NCBI RefSeq assembly: GCF_020921035.1
Contig: NC_063150.1
Span: 33,341,826-33,405,825, forward strand
DNA: 64,000 bases
Direction: 5' to 3'
DNA from: Rhodamnia argentea
Lineage: Eukaryota; Streptophyta; Magnoliopsida; Myrtales; Myrtaceae
Shown here: piece by piece, positions 1 to 11,571 of the stretch
How positions within the stretch are numbered: the stretch's first letter is position 1
Layout: each line of letters opens with the position of its first letter
Position numbers and translations under genes: made by a program
Notes under the pieces: generated by a model
What the model was told of the DNA's origin: nothing
The model's database searches: none
Seen by the model: only the letters and a program-made list of their open reading frames with translations

Positions 1-1660
1 CTCGTTCTTTGTTTAATCTTCGTGACTAATAGAGAACAATTATCGGTACTCACTACCGTCTCTTCGAATGCTGGTCAAAATTTGGCCACTTGATAAAAAC
101 CTTTGAATTTTTTTTTTCTGAAAGGACACTTTCGTTTATTACCAAATTGATACATGTTTTCATAGGAAATTCTATAAATCATCGCAATAAAGCAAGCCCA
201 AAAAGTGCAAAACAAACAATTGTTCAGATACCAAGGTACATCATCAGAGAGTGGTCGTCAGAAGTAAGCACACGTTCGTCTTTCAATAACAACCTTTGAT
301 TGAATCCAAGCAAAAGGTTCGGTGGCCGATCTATCACCGAATCACACATCATCATCAGTGATGAGTAAATATGGGGATCTCCATCTGTAGTTACGGGTTT
401 AGACATCCCTAGCACCATCATCATATGGAGATAACAAAAACATATTTTGAACATGCTCAGATCTGACACCAATCAGAGCGAGCTTCTTAGCAAGTGCGAC
501 ATGCCAGAGCTTCTAAAAAAACATGTTGAACAAACCCAAATCTAATATAGAAACACCATTGAAACTGAAGATTGAATAATTATTCATTAGAACTCCTAGA
601 TCTAGAACTAGAACGGAAGTACACCCATTAGACGAGTGGATCGGATCGAAAATGATCCAACTCAAACTAATTCATTTCTATACAATATAAATCTAGCGAC
701 ACATACCATACTTATCTCATACCCAACATATACCAAACATAACCCATATTGTTGAAACACTTTCATATTTAATTAAATCTAGGAAAACTCATACTCAAGT
801 TGAGATGAGAGCGGGGAGCAAACAAGCGCTCGATCGAGCAGGGGTAAGAGAGAGTGAAGAGAGGGCCTTTGTTTGAATTATAAAAGTGGATTGAGTTTAA
901 ATATGTTGTGAACCAGAACCAATTTAATACTCATTTATGGGTGCGCCCCCATTTGAAGCTCATCGAAGAATCCTCAAGCTCAAAACCTCTTGCTTCGAGG
1001 CATGAGGGCCCCTGAATGGCTTTATCGGTTCAACCGATTGTGATTAACATAGGGGAGATATCTGATCGATTGAGTATGAGACCGATGGGGAAGACATAAT
1101 CAATCGCAGTACTAGAATCCGATAAGGATTTATTCTTCTTAGTGAGATCGAGCGCGAGCCCCCATGAATTCTTAAAATGCGATCGACTTGATTCAGTTAT
1201 CTACATAATTCTTCCTCGATAATTGGCATGGGATTGACTCGGATAACGTGTGAGAAATGAGTACAAATAACCAATGAAGGGATAAGAATTCAAGAGCAGG
1301 TCTCTTTACGCTTCTTCGGAATGGAGCAATCGACGGGTCATTGACAATCCATTTCCACTTCCCACATTTCGAAATATAATCCGTGGATTGTCCCAAGATG
1401 GCGATACAATATGTGATTGAATTTGAATAATATATGATCGGATGATACCCTAGTCAACAATGATGAACTCCACTACATAATTCCACTCAGACTTTAGAAA
1501 ATTCATATATATATATATATACTTTTAGGAGGCCAATAATTCCCACTGGACCTTCACTGCGTATGATGATCACTTCAGAAATTAATAGTAAAGTCCAGTG
1601 ATATGCTTAATGTATGAACATCGCCTGGCCATTGGCAAATCTGAACATACCTGACTCCGA
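1..1660. other. Intergenic DNA, no gene seen
   Basis: AT-rich sequence with only short, unsupported reading frames. It contains an (AT)n run near 1507-1521. The stretch about 630-840 (GATC-rich, then tetranucleotide-poor A/T text) resembles 32290-32550 later in the window, so it is probably part of a dispersed repeat. I recognise no protein domain on either strand. Confidence 0.5.
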
Positions 1661-1666
1661 TTCAAT

Positions 1667-1990
1667 AGGGTGATCGGTTCCCCAGTCCAGTTTTCCGATT
1701 GGACCAGTTTGGTTTATTGTTTGGTCCCGCACCTGAAAATCCGTTTTATGGTAAAAAATTCATTCATTTCAGTTTTTTCACAAGAAGAAACGGAAGAAAA
1801 CATGGGATCTGTTCGTAAAAGATTTCTCCATAATGGCCATGAACAGATGCTCTAGGAGTGGCCAAATAAGATTTGGCAGATCTCATTACTCAGGAACCAA
1901 GCCGATTATTGCCTGTTTGAACCGCTCAAAATCGGCCTGTTCGATTCGGTTCGATCGAATCCTATTCCTTAATCGGTTCGATTCTCGTAC
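1667..1990. repeat. Dispersed element with GGGTGATCGGTTC ends, copy 1
   Basis: The left edge reads GGGTGATCGGTTCC and the right part is rich in ATCGGTTCGATTC-type motifs. The reverse complement of the left edge recurs at about 61330 and 63365 (GAACCGATCACCC). Three related copies therefore exist in this window, two of them opposite in orientation to this one. The size (about 320 bp) and lack of coding capacity fit a non-autonomous DNA transposon. Exact borders and target duplication are not resolved. Confidence 0.45.
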
Positions 1991-2479
1991 GCACACATAG
2001 ATACAATGCGTTGACAGGGTAAGCATCCACATCCATAAACCCGCCCAGACCAGAGATTTTCTATTTTATTGATTCATTTATTTTTTTCCCCTTGGTTCTA
2101 CTAAATTATCCGAGCACCTTCTTTGATTAATCTATAGTTTTCGAAAGGTGGACAATGGACTTGACATCCACCATCGGTGGAGGAAGAAGCTAGTCAAAAA
2201 CTCGTACAGTTAGCATCCTGTTTATTTATGAGGTGGTGGCCTAATTCATCGAACCGCATTACTCGCGCGGGTCGTGCGTCTCAACCGATGTGGTGATTAA
2301 ATTTTCGAAATTCTTGCTTCCCATTAGTTGGCTTCGAGTCATGTCGCGAGCGAGCTTGTAGCCAATTTATATCTTGAGCGTTTACTATTCCGTGTAGGGC
2401 TCGTAAACTTACTAGCGGACCAAGTAGTTAAAATTTGAAAGGCACATTCCGTTATTCATACGAGCCTAACGGTAATGGA

Positions 2480-3189
2480 GAAAATTACCAAAAAAATACT
2501 TAAACCCATTGCATTTGTGCCGATTAAGTCCTGAATCTTTTAATTATGTCAATTTAGTCCTAAATTTTTTTATGTTTTACTAATTAAGTCCATCCATTCA
2601 ATGCAGATTGAAAATCACCGACGTGAGCGTCGGCAATGACGATCTTGATGTGGACATTTCTTTTATAATTTTTTTTGAATTTTTACTTTTTTTTATTTTT
2701 CGTTTTTCTTTACTCTTTTTTGGGTTTTGATGGACGGCCAACAACCCTCACTAGCACCGGGCGAGGGCCATGACTCCCTTCTTGTGGCTGGTTGGGGTTT
2801 GAGCAAGGACCGCAGCGCCCTTATCGGCCAAAGTGAGCGCATGTGGTTTCTCTTCTGCATCAGTAGAGGGTCGCGATACCTTCACCTAAAACCAACAAGG
2901 GCCGCGAGGTCCGGAGTCGGCAAGGGCGTCCCAACCCCCTTTCCAAAAACAAGAAAAGAAAATCTATTTAAAAACTCAAAAAAAATTAAAAACTATTAAA
3001 AAAAAGTCAACATTGGCGCCGATCATGTCGGGTAGAACAGTTGATATCTATGTCAGCAATTTCCGACATAATTTGGCTGGATAGACTCAATTGGCTATAC
3101 GTGGAAATGCTTATGACTAAATTGATACAAGCACAATGAATTTAAGACTTTTTTGATAATTTAAATTTAGGACTTTTTCGATAATTTTC
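2480..3189. mobile_element. MITE-like element with 'AAAATTACC' inverted ends, copy 1
   Basis: The left end (GAAAATTACCAAAAAAATAC, then a GTGCCGATTAAGTCC-type stretch) is matched, inverted, by the right end (CTTTTTCGATAATTTTC preceded by AAATTGATACAAGCACAA). The centre at 2727-2999 is GC-rich and gives a spurious 90-codon frame. The same arrangement of inverted A/T-rich ends with phrases like 'caatttagtc' recurs at 7676-8158, 57472-58064 and, as one end only, at 62640. These look like long-TIR non-autonomous DNA elements (perhaps Mutator-like). No clean target duplication is readable. Confidence 0.6.
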
Positions 3190-3650
3190 CTCGTTATGAC
3201 ACTCATAAGGTAACTAGGTCGGCCGGCCCTCATTTAAAAAACAATAAAGAAGAGGACAAAGCCAAGGCAAACCAAACGTTCTCGTGCAAATGTGTAAAGC
3301 ACGCCGATGAGATAAAACGCCGCCAGATCAATCACGGGCTGAGATACGGCCTACGTACATTCGCAGTATAACTCCTTCCTGTGAAGACACCGTCCCAGCT
3401 GCTCCCTACGTTAGCCCCAGTTCATCCGAACCTTTACCGAACAATCAATTAAAGTAAAAATCCAGTTGTCCTCTTCCTACATCCACCTTAATTTCCCTGA
3501 AACTAGCCTCTTCCTGTCCATTTAATATTTTTGCAAGAGCATTTTTTTTTATTAATTTATCGCAAATGCTTCTTTTTTTTTTCTACATTTTTTATTTTAT
3601 TTTATTGGAGAGATGAGGTGGGTTGAGCGTTGACAAATGGGTAATACAAC
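3190..3650. other. Short intergenic stretch upstream of the SAUR gene
   Basis: No coding region is evident. The sequence turns T-rich at about 3540-3600 and leads into the likely promoter of the SAUR gene. Confidence 0.4.
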
Positions 3651-3655
3651 CCCAT

Positions 3656-3662
3656 TATATAT
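3656..3662 (+). promoter_or_regulatory. Possible TATA box of the SAUR gene
   Basis: TATATAT lies about 390 bp before the SAUR ATG. Pyrimidine-rich leader sequence follows, including a (CT)n run at about 3992-4008 that begins with TGTCTC, the core auxin-response hexamer. Use of this TATA would give an unusually long leader containing a 20-codon upstream ORF (3813-3875). A shorter leader from another start is equally possible. Confidence 0.3.
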
Positions 3663-3812
3663 CGAGGTGAACTCAAATCGAAGTGCCATTCCTAAACTCT
3701 TTCCCCCTTCTCTTTTCCGATTCTGCTCCTTCATCTTCCCCGGCATCTCCCGAAGCCGCACGGTTCAAATTCCGCGTTGCGTGTGAGCGCGCTTTCGTTT
3801 CCGTTCGGCGAC

Positions 3813-3875
3813 ATGAGCAACATCATGCGGCCGAGGGTCCAGGTCATGTTCGATTTGGTGTATGATAGAGGTTAG
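3813..3875 (+). other. Candidate upstream ORF in the SAUR leader (20 aa)
   Basis: An ATG at 3813 opens a 20-codon frame ending in TAG at 3873-3875, followed 180 bp later by the SAUR start. It begins MSNIMRPRVQ and contains VMFDLVYDRG. I do not recognise the peptide. The frame sits in locally GC-rich DNA unlike the flanking AT-rich sequence. It could be a uORF or the residue of an unrelated exon. Confidence 0.25.
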
Positions 3876-4054
3876 TGATGTTAGGAAGCTAGGAGGGGCA
3901 AAATTTTCATCCGTATTTTGTAGCTAATTAATTCGAGAAATTAGCCGAGTGTGGTTGAGCTTTCTTAATTTGTCCAACGTCCAAAATTATTGTCTCTCTC
4001 TCTCTCACACGCTGGCGCACAATTCCCATCAAACTCGCTTTGTCTGAAACAAAT

Positions 4055-4594
4055 ATGGACGAGAAAAGAAGAAAGCAGAAGAGGGGTCTGATTTTCAAGA
4101 CGTGGGAGCGATGCAAGACCCTCGGCCGAGCCGGCAAGGGCTCCTCCAAGCCGAGGCCGACGCACGGCCCGAGCCTCGCCAAGAAGAGCAAGTCTTGGAA
4201 CGGGTCACGGCCCAGCTCGTTCAGGGAGGACGACACGCCGCCGGTGCCACGCCGCCACAGCAGCGTCAAGCCGCATGGCCCCATCCCCGGTGGCTGCTTC
4301 TCGGTCTACGTGGGCCCTGAGAAGCAGAGGTTTGCGGTGAGGACGGAATGCGCCAACCACCCCTTGTTCCAGATGCTGCTCGAGGAAGCCGAGTCCGAGT
4401 TCGGGTACAACAGCGGGGGGCCCATCGAGCTCCCGTGCAATGTCGACCTTTTCTACCGGGTGTTGACCGAGATGGACTGCGAAGGGGATGGGGACGGCGA
4501 CGGCGGAGGTAGGCGGCTCGGGTGCGGTTACGGGGTTGCGGCATACCATCTCCTGAGCCCGGCTCGGATGATTGCCGTCGGCCATCATTACTAG
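4055..4594 (+). CDS. SAUR-family auxin-responsive protein
   Basis: Intronless 179-codon gene of the small auxin up-regulated RNA family. These proteins promote cell expansion, in the best-studied cases by inhibiting PP2C.D phosphatases. The SAUR core runs from about residue 78 to 135. It begins with the signature GGCFSVYVGPEKQRFAV, continues with HPLFQMLLEEAESEFGY, and ends in the LFYRVLTEMD helix. The N-terminal 75 residues form a strongly basic extension (KRRKQKRG, then a Ser/Pro/Arg-rich stretch), typical of the longer SAURs. Near the C-terminus a Gly/Asp-rich insert (DGDGDGGG) interrupts the usual pattern. I chose the ATG at 4055. The frame is open five codons further upstream but only from a TTG. 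The coding part is GC-rich against AT-rich flanks. The family assignment is firm; the subgroup is not. Confidence 0.9.
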   Translation: MDEKRRKQKRGLIFKTWERCKTLGRAGKGSSKPRPTHGPSLAKKSKSWNGSRPSSFREDDTPPVPRRHSSVKPHGPIPGGCFSVYVGPEKQRFAVRTECANHPLFQMLLEEAESEFGYNSGGPIELPCNVDLFYRVLTEMDCEGDGDGDGGGRRLGCGYGVAAYHLLSPARMIAVGHHY

Positions 4595-6069
4595 TTTCAA
4601 CTATGGCTTTAAGCGTTGATTATGACAAGGTCATTATTATTTGGTCATGTATGTGAACAAGACAACCAATGTTATCTCCATATGAGTCTCGTATCATGCA
4701 ACTAGCAATCAAGTTTGTAATATCATGTCTTAGACTCATAGTATATATCGATATATTCCGCTATCATATAAACAGTGGTTTACCAAAAATCATCTAACCC
4801 TGCATCCTGGAGTTCCTTAATTCTCTTCTTTCAAGATATATATATTTCTTCCTTTTCTTTCACGAAAGGATTAGAGTTTCGTGAGCCGCGATATACAGTT
4901 CCGGTTTCATGTATCGGCGATGAGATTGAGCTTGAGCTCAACCAATTCATCTTTTTAAGCATAAGGTCATTAGTTTTTTTTTTTTTTTTTTGTGATAACC
5001 GAGGATCCGCATGGCTGCAACGGCTTATGCTTGCGAGGGACGCATAACGTCATTAGTTTCGGAGCCCAAAATGTGAAAGTTAGATGAAGAAAGTGTCTGG
5101 TGCAGTCGGAAACTAAAACATGGCCGTCAAGATTCTAAGCTGATCAAGATAGTAATGTTAAGTTCTCTCGATTCGCGGCGGCGGATCATCTATACCGAAC
5201 CGTGACCGATTTGCTTCATTCGATCAAGAATTTCTTTGGATGCACGAGATGCTCTCTCGCGGATGCCTAGCTATCTGCCCCAGAAAGCTTCAAAAGCCAG
5301 ACTGGTCTGGTCGGCGTGTCGAAGCGGGGGCCAAGAGTCTTGAACTTTCCCTGTAGAACCCTGTTCGTTGTGGCGTCACGGACTCGCAGATAAAGCCCGA
5401 GTCGTCGGGGTTATTCTATTGCGGTCCCCAAAATTTGAGCTGGATTGCTTTCTCAACGACGTGTCACTGGCTCACATCAGGCGTAGAAATTCCCTCGAGA
5501 AGCCGGAGGAGGAGCAGAGAAGAAAACGACGTACTTTTGGTCAGCGTCGGCGATACCTAATCCAGCGTAATCTGATGAAGAAGGTCGTGTCTGAATGACG
5601 ACATCTCCCCCTTCTTCTTCTTCGAGCCCATGAAAAGATAACTACGAATTTGAGGGGGGTTATGACTCTAATAGAGGCCACCCTCACCACAGATAAACTT
5701 CGTTTTATAGCTAATCAGCTTTTGCCACAGCACTGCAGGAGGATGAGGCTGAACTCATTCCGAAGGATCTTCCACTAGATTCTTGGAGAGAAGCTACAGT
5801 GTGTAAGCGTGACTCTACTGTACAAACGCAATAATTATATTGAGGATCTTCCATTAGATTCTAAAATATTTCCTTTTTTTTTTTTTCCAGTTCTATTCTA
5901 TCGTATTTTACTATACAAGGTCTATGGTGTGCGCTATGTACCGCGTACAGATTACGAAATCCTGCTCTCATCTCCTACGTCCCTAACCCACTCCTCCAAA
6001 TGTAGGGATTCGAAACCCCCACATCCATTTTCCTAAATAAAAATAGTGGCTAGTGTGGGGTTATTCTAA
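4595..6069. other. Intergenic DNA downstream of SAUR
   Basis: It contains the likely SAUR 3' end and then unannotated sequence. A moderately GC-rich patch at 5160-5640 gives a 76-codon plus-strand frame (5368-5598) without a recognisable domain. Poly(T) runs at 4975-4992 and 5874-5887 suggest insertion or retroposition scars. No gene is supported. Confidence 0.4.
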
Positions 6070-7400
6070 GGGCCTGCATGACAACGATTCTGGTTCTCTG
6101 ATTCTATTCTCAAGAACAAAAAAAAGATGAGAATCATGTTTGGTGACGTAAATGATTCTGATTTTGTTCTCGAGAACAGTTTTGGAGCAAAAATAAGAAT
6201 AAAAAAAAAGTTGGTTCCGAAAAAAAGAATCATTTAAAGTCCCACATCTCTTCCTTTCCCTTTTAGCTCCCATCACTTTTCCCTCGACCTAAAACGGAAC
6301 GAGATCTCATTTTCAAAGAAAAATATATAAGATAACACAAAAATTAAAAATCGAAAAAATTCTTTAAAAAAAAAAAAAAAAATTTACAAAATCCCTAAAA
6401 ATAGAAAAAGCTTAGATTAGGCTAGTTTGACCTCATTTTCATAGATTTGGGCCTAGATTTCATAGACTTTATTCTTTTTTAGGAAAATCATAATACCTTT
6501 GAAATTAAACTCAAACCACATTTCTCTAAGCCCTTAGGGTTTCGTTAGGATTTTATGATACGATTTATCGGTGCTATGATTCCTTGATTGCTCACTTCAT
6601 TTCATTTGTTGATTTGCCAAGGTTTAGGTATTAGTTTTAGAAAATTTGAAAAAAGACAAAAACAACCCGCATGAACACTTAGCATTAGCTTACCTCATAA
6701 GTTTACAAACGAATTGAAAATCTATTTTTAGAAAACACTTAACTTCGGTGCTAAAAGGGTATCGGTGGAAATACCAACGTAATCAAGTCCATGAATCCTA
6801 GATTTCTCTAGTTGTGTAGAATCAAATGGTTTCTCCCGACCGTTTGATAATGTTTTTGGTTTATCATCCTCAAAGATTGGTGGCGACTCTATTTACATGT
6901 ACACCTATACATGCCACCGATCACATTAAGATTGACATTGATATTCCCTCATTGTGATTTGTTATAGGACTGGGAGGGCTTGAGCTAATCTGAAATTACA
7001 CACTAATCCAATGTAGTCTTTCTTTTTTTAAGTTTCAAATGACTCTTTATGACATGGCAATTAGGCGAAATAGCACCAAAAAAATGTTATATTCAATATG
7101 TAATATGTTATATAAGAGAATCAATATGAATTAATTTTCAATTAATTCAAAATGTAGGATGAAATTTCACAAAAATAACTACTTAATTATTTGACTTAAA
7201 TGGCAAAAATTGGGAAGTGAAATTATTTTCGGGAATAAAAATTTTGTGTAGTTACTACACGCGTTTATGTTCTAGGAACAGAAATTTTGTGTATTTACCA
7301 AATACGTTCTGATTTTCTAAAACTCATTCGGGAACGGAATGAAAAAAATCAATCTAATTAGAATTACTTTTTCGGATTAGAATCGTTGCCATGCAGGTTC
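6070..7400. mobile_element. TIR element, GGGCCTGCATG ends
   Basis: The left end GGGCCTGCATGACAACGATT is matched, inverted, by the right end (AATCGTTGCCATGCAGGTTC). Short flanking copies of TTCTAA could be an imperfect target duplication. The roughly 1.3-kb interior has no open transposase frame, so this is non-autonomous, probably hAT-like. It carries a segment around 6755-6900 (GGTGGCGACTCTATTT and upstream text) that resembles 31860-32000. That points to a nested LTR-retrotransposon remnant. Confidence 0.55.
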
Positions 7401-7675
7401 TAAATTACTTCTTGCTGCTACCGATAATTTTTCCAAGGAAACCGGATGAGCAGGATTCCCATAAAGAACAACAAAAAAAAAAAAATTGTCAAAGTAAGCA
7501 GAAAACGAAATGGAAAACCTAAAATATTAATGACAAAAATTCACGTGATGACTAACATGAAGTAGTATTCATTTGATTTAATTCTTGTTTTACGTTTTGA
7601 GGATTTTTCTTTTATTTTGTTCAGATCAGTATTTAATCACATTTAAAGAAATATACATACATTACTATCTTTTTG

Positions 7676-8158
7676 GAGGAAATGGCTAAAAAATTTATAA
7701 ACATTTTGTACGTGTGCCAATTTAGTCATAAATATTTTAATTTGGTCAATTTAGTCATTAATCTTTTGACGATTTGTCAATAGAGTCATTCCGGTCAGTT
7801 TTAGTAAAAAATCGCAGATTGGAAGCTAGCCGTCTTATATGGCACAACCGGAGTTAACATTGGCAATTTCTAATTTTTTTTTATAAATTTATGATTTTTT
7901 CTTCTTAGGCGGTGGCAAGGGTCGACATTTGACTTGGTTGAACAAAAAAAATATATATAAAGAATAAAAAATAAAAATAAAAAATAAAAAAAGTCCAAGT
8001 GACACCGCTGGCATCCGCTTAGCGATATGGGATTAAATTTAGCCAGAATTATTACATTGGCAAATCATCGAAAGGTTTAGGACTAATTGGTTAAATTGAA
8101 AAGTTTATGACTATATTGGCACAAGTGCAATAGATCTGTGAATTTTTTGGTAATTTTC
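7676..8158. mobile_element. MITE-like element with 'AAAATTACC' inverted ends, copy 2
   Basis: It starts in AATGGCTAAAAAATTTATAA and continues with GTGCCAATTTAGTC. The right side mirrors this (ATTGGCACAAGTGCAATAG, then TTTTTTGGTAATTTTCC). It belongs to the same family as 2480-3189. The element is only about 480 bp with no coding capacity. Family behaviour (non-autonomous transposon) is inferred from inverted ends and copy number in the window. Confidence 0.6.
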
Positions 8159-9854
8159 CTATACTTTACAACAAACCGTTTTGCTAAGCAACTTAGCTCT
8201 CACAGGATGAGCTTCTGTCAAGGATGGATCCTTAATTCTCCTACATTGATACCAAGTTGTAAGAAACCGATCCTTAATCATCTTGCTCTGATATGACATA
8301 CGTAAAGGACCATTTTTAATCCCACTGCTTTGATCGCATTCTGGTTTAATTTGAAAATATATATCATAGGGCGCATGAGTAAGACTGGGTAAAAATACAA
8401 GTGCATGGAAAAACAAACGGTAGGCACGACACATAAAAGGTTCGGGTTTACTCATAGGGTTCGTAAACCCGAGAAAACACACGGCTCTCAAGTAAAAGAC
8501 TCGGGAAAGAAAATTAGGTTCATATACTTATATGTATATCTTTCAGAAAGTTCTTTACAAAAGTTTAAAGATTTATAAAGAAAGTGACATGATGCTATAA
8601 CTACTCTCAACTTAATGACATCTCCGACGAGCTTCATCTTCACCATCGACATCTATGGCATCACCTTGTGGCCTGTCCTTGCTACTAAATTGAAAAATGT
8701 TTAAACCACAAGAGTGAGCTATAAGCTCGGCAAGTGAGTATCTAACCAAACAACTAGGTAGTCCATTCATTTATTCAATCAAACATATCGTAACAAGCAA
8801 CTAACCACCCAACAAAGACAACTCGAAATATAAGAACGAAAGGCTCACAAACACGATGAGGAACAAAAAGGAGCCGCCCGTATCCACCAAACCTCCCTTC
8901 CCTATCTCAAATCCAAACGCCCGAATGGCTCCCAATTCTGATCCGCATTGAATAGGTGATCTCTCGAGCGAACGACTCTTGTTCCAATCTACCCAAAGCA
9001 AGAATTTAATCATTTAACCAACGAACACACCAAGCAAGTGCCAAGCTCATGGGTCTTTCCTCATAGCTTATAGCCGAACCACCTCTTTGGAGTCCAACTT
9101 CAATTCGCCGCAACCGATAACATTCAGGACGATCAACTCACGAGTTAGGCTTACCCATAACCCATAGACACCCAGCCAACAAATGGATCGTACATGAAAT
9201 GCCAATTTCCTCGCCATGCAAACTCAATCGTCCATTCGCGTACCCATTGTCAAATCTAACCTTTCACTCTCGAATCAAAGATAAACAGTCAGCCTAGGAG
9301 TAAAGATAGATATCTACTTGCCTTGAGTTGTCGTCGGAAAAAGACGGAGCTCGATTTGCCAAAGAAATGAGCTCGAACCATCCCACCCTTCCTCACTCCA
9401 AATGCCAGAGCTCGTGGATTATCGTCGCCGTGCCACGGTCGCTGGCTCAAAGCAAGAACGAGAGGGAGAGGGAGCTCGGGTGGGGGAGCAACCAAACGAG
9501 AGAGAGAGAAGAGAGAAATTGGGGGATTGCTCCACGGGAAGAAAGAATGGAAGAAAAATGAGGAGAGAGGGTAATGGCTTATATAGTGAGGTAGCCAGTG
9601 GAGGTCTTAGGACAAGGCTTCGCGCACCAACTCGGTCTAATATCTGTGTGAGCCAGTTCAAATAAAACCAAAGCATTTATCGACAACCAATGGTCCATGA
9701 TCTTAAGCTCTCGCCTAGCCAAACTTATTGCCCACAATTCACTTTCGCCACTTATCCAAGTCCGATATTTACTAATCCTCTTGTAGCTCAAGTTGGCGAA
9801 GATTTAGGCCATCACAGCTTCATAGTTGAAAATGAATTTGTGTACATAGATTAA
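8159..9854. other. Unclassified repeat-like intergenic DNA
   Basis: No protein domain is seen. The interval 8700-9660 has features of a retroelement promoter: a purine-rich GAGAGGGAGAGG tract, then GGCTTATATAGTGAGG, a TATA-like motif at about 9576. This could be a solo LTR, but I could not define paired ends. The short reading frames here overlap on both strands and look like composition effects. Confidence 0.3.
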
Positions 9855-11571
9855 GGGCGCACATGGTAGCATTTCTGATTCAGAAATCAACTTCTGGCCA
9901 GAAGTTGATTTTTCTACTTCTGCTTCGGAAATTAATTTCTGATCAAAGAAAGACATTTGGTAATATGACAAAATTTATGCTTCCAGAACAAAAATTCGTT
10001 TGATAATGGTTAAAATTTTCACTTTTACAACATTATTAATACAAAATCTTCTACGAAAAATTAGTGATCCTAACTTAAAATGTATGTTATTTGAGAAATG
10101 CGAAATGCAAATTCTGACGGATTTAAGTATAATTTGTTATTAATTATTTTATGCAAATGGAGACCAATTTTCTGGGGAAAATTCCATTAATAAATATGAT
10201 GGCGAAACAGATATATCCATGCTAAAAGCACAGGTCATTCCGGTACTTCCTCGCCTGTGCCTCTAGCGTGATTTATGTCCCAATGGGCATATTATATAAA
10301 TCTTCTTCATGCCTAAAAAGTATCTAGTTCAGAGGTGTATCGTGATACATTCAATAAATCATACCATTAGACAAGTTGATTTATGACAAACAATAATTCT
10401 GCCGCACAGCTTGAAATGGTCACAATTTGTCTAAAACACTATGCTTCACCTTTAAGAACCATATATACATATATTGCATATAAATTTCTTTCTTAAATCC
10501 ATCAATCCAACAAATTGACAAAAAAAAGTCATCTTTAAGTTCTAAGTCAAATGCAAAAAATATTACTACGTCACCTTGGAAATGCTGGGATCTTTCCAAG
10601 GGCCTTTGTCGAACCTTAGGCATCCCTCCTGCTCAGCACAAGTGCAGCTACCACCAAGAAATTCTAGTAGTTTAATGAAGAAATTTGCAAAGTTAAGAAA
10701 ACTTCAATGTTTGGATGAATAATGTTACACAAGTAATAATAGTTGGCATTCTGTCATAGACGCAATTATTTAGCATCAATTATTTCAATTATCTAGCATC
10801 AATTATCTAGCATCAATTATAGAAGCAGGAGAGTTTCAATTATCTAGCATCAATTATTTCCAACAATGGTATTTGTTGAGAACCTAAGAAGAAATTTCAA
10901 GTGAGCGCATTTGAAAATGGCATTCATAAACCTGCATAGTGCTTTGAAATGTGTGAAGAATATTGACAAATAAAAACATACATGCATTTTGCTTTCTTAA
11001 CACCAAATTTCCTTGCTTTCAAGAATATGAGAAATAAGACAGTTGTCTTTGTAGGATTGTTTAGTTCACTTTAAAATATTTGCGCGATGCCATTTAACCA
11101 ACTTGGATCAATTGCTCGGTCCATTTTGCCATTATTGTGTCTTTGTGGGATGCCATTTAACTAAATCATGGAACGTTTATTTCTTATAATTCGTTAAAAA
11201 AATAATATTGCTAAAACATTTTCATGCAATACAAATTTAGTGAAAAATTTTTACAATTTTTTATTTTTGAAAACTAATTATTATTTTTTAAAATATATTT
11301 TTTTAGTTAATGACTGGAGGAGACCACCAGCGGTGGATGGCCGTCACCAATGGTAGTGGACAAAGGTCACAGGCCGCGGATTGTCTTTTTTCGATTAACT
11401 TTTGGAGAGAAGTAATTTTTTTTTATACTTCTGAAAGTTGTTCAAAAACAACTTCTAAAGCAAAAAATTACTTCAAAAGTAGAAAAATAAAGTTGTGTAA
11501 CCAAATAAATTTCTGCTTCGGAAATAATTATGGAGCAAAAATTTTACTTCAGAAGTGTTACCATGCACGTA
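9855..11571. mobile_element. TIR element, GGGCGCACATGGTA ends
   Basis: The left terminus GGGCGCACATGGTAGCATTT and the right terminus (AGAAGTGTTACCATGCACGT) are inverted copies. Both are followed inward by repeated phrases on 'ttctgcttc/agaagttga'. The same terminal logic appears at 22323-23355. The interior has no transposase frame. It includes a short tandem array at about 10760-10860 built on CATCAATTATCTAG. I read it as a non-autonomous hAT-like transposon. Confidence 0.55.
10748..10862. repeat. Imperfect tandem array of a TCTAGCATCAATTAT unit
   Basis: The phrase 'agcatcaattat' occurs four times between about 10770 and 10860, linked by 'ttcaattatct' or direct fusion. It lies inside the larger TIR element at 9855-11571. 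Probably replication slippage. Confidence 0.55.

Noticed and set aside
2727..2999. 90-codon plus-strand frame
   Set aside because: Falls in the GC-rich core of a MITE-like element; similar cores occur in other copies without a conserved frame.
4205..4600. 131-codon minus-strand frame over the SAUR gene
   Set aside because: Antisense shadow of the GC-rich SAUR coding region.
9328..9676. Overlapping frames on both strands around a GAGAGA-rich tract
   Set aside because: Simple-sequence composition keeps several frames open at once; no domain.
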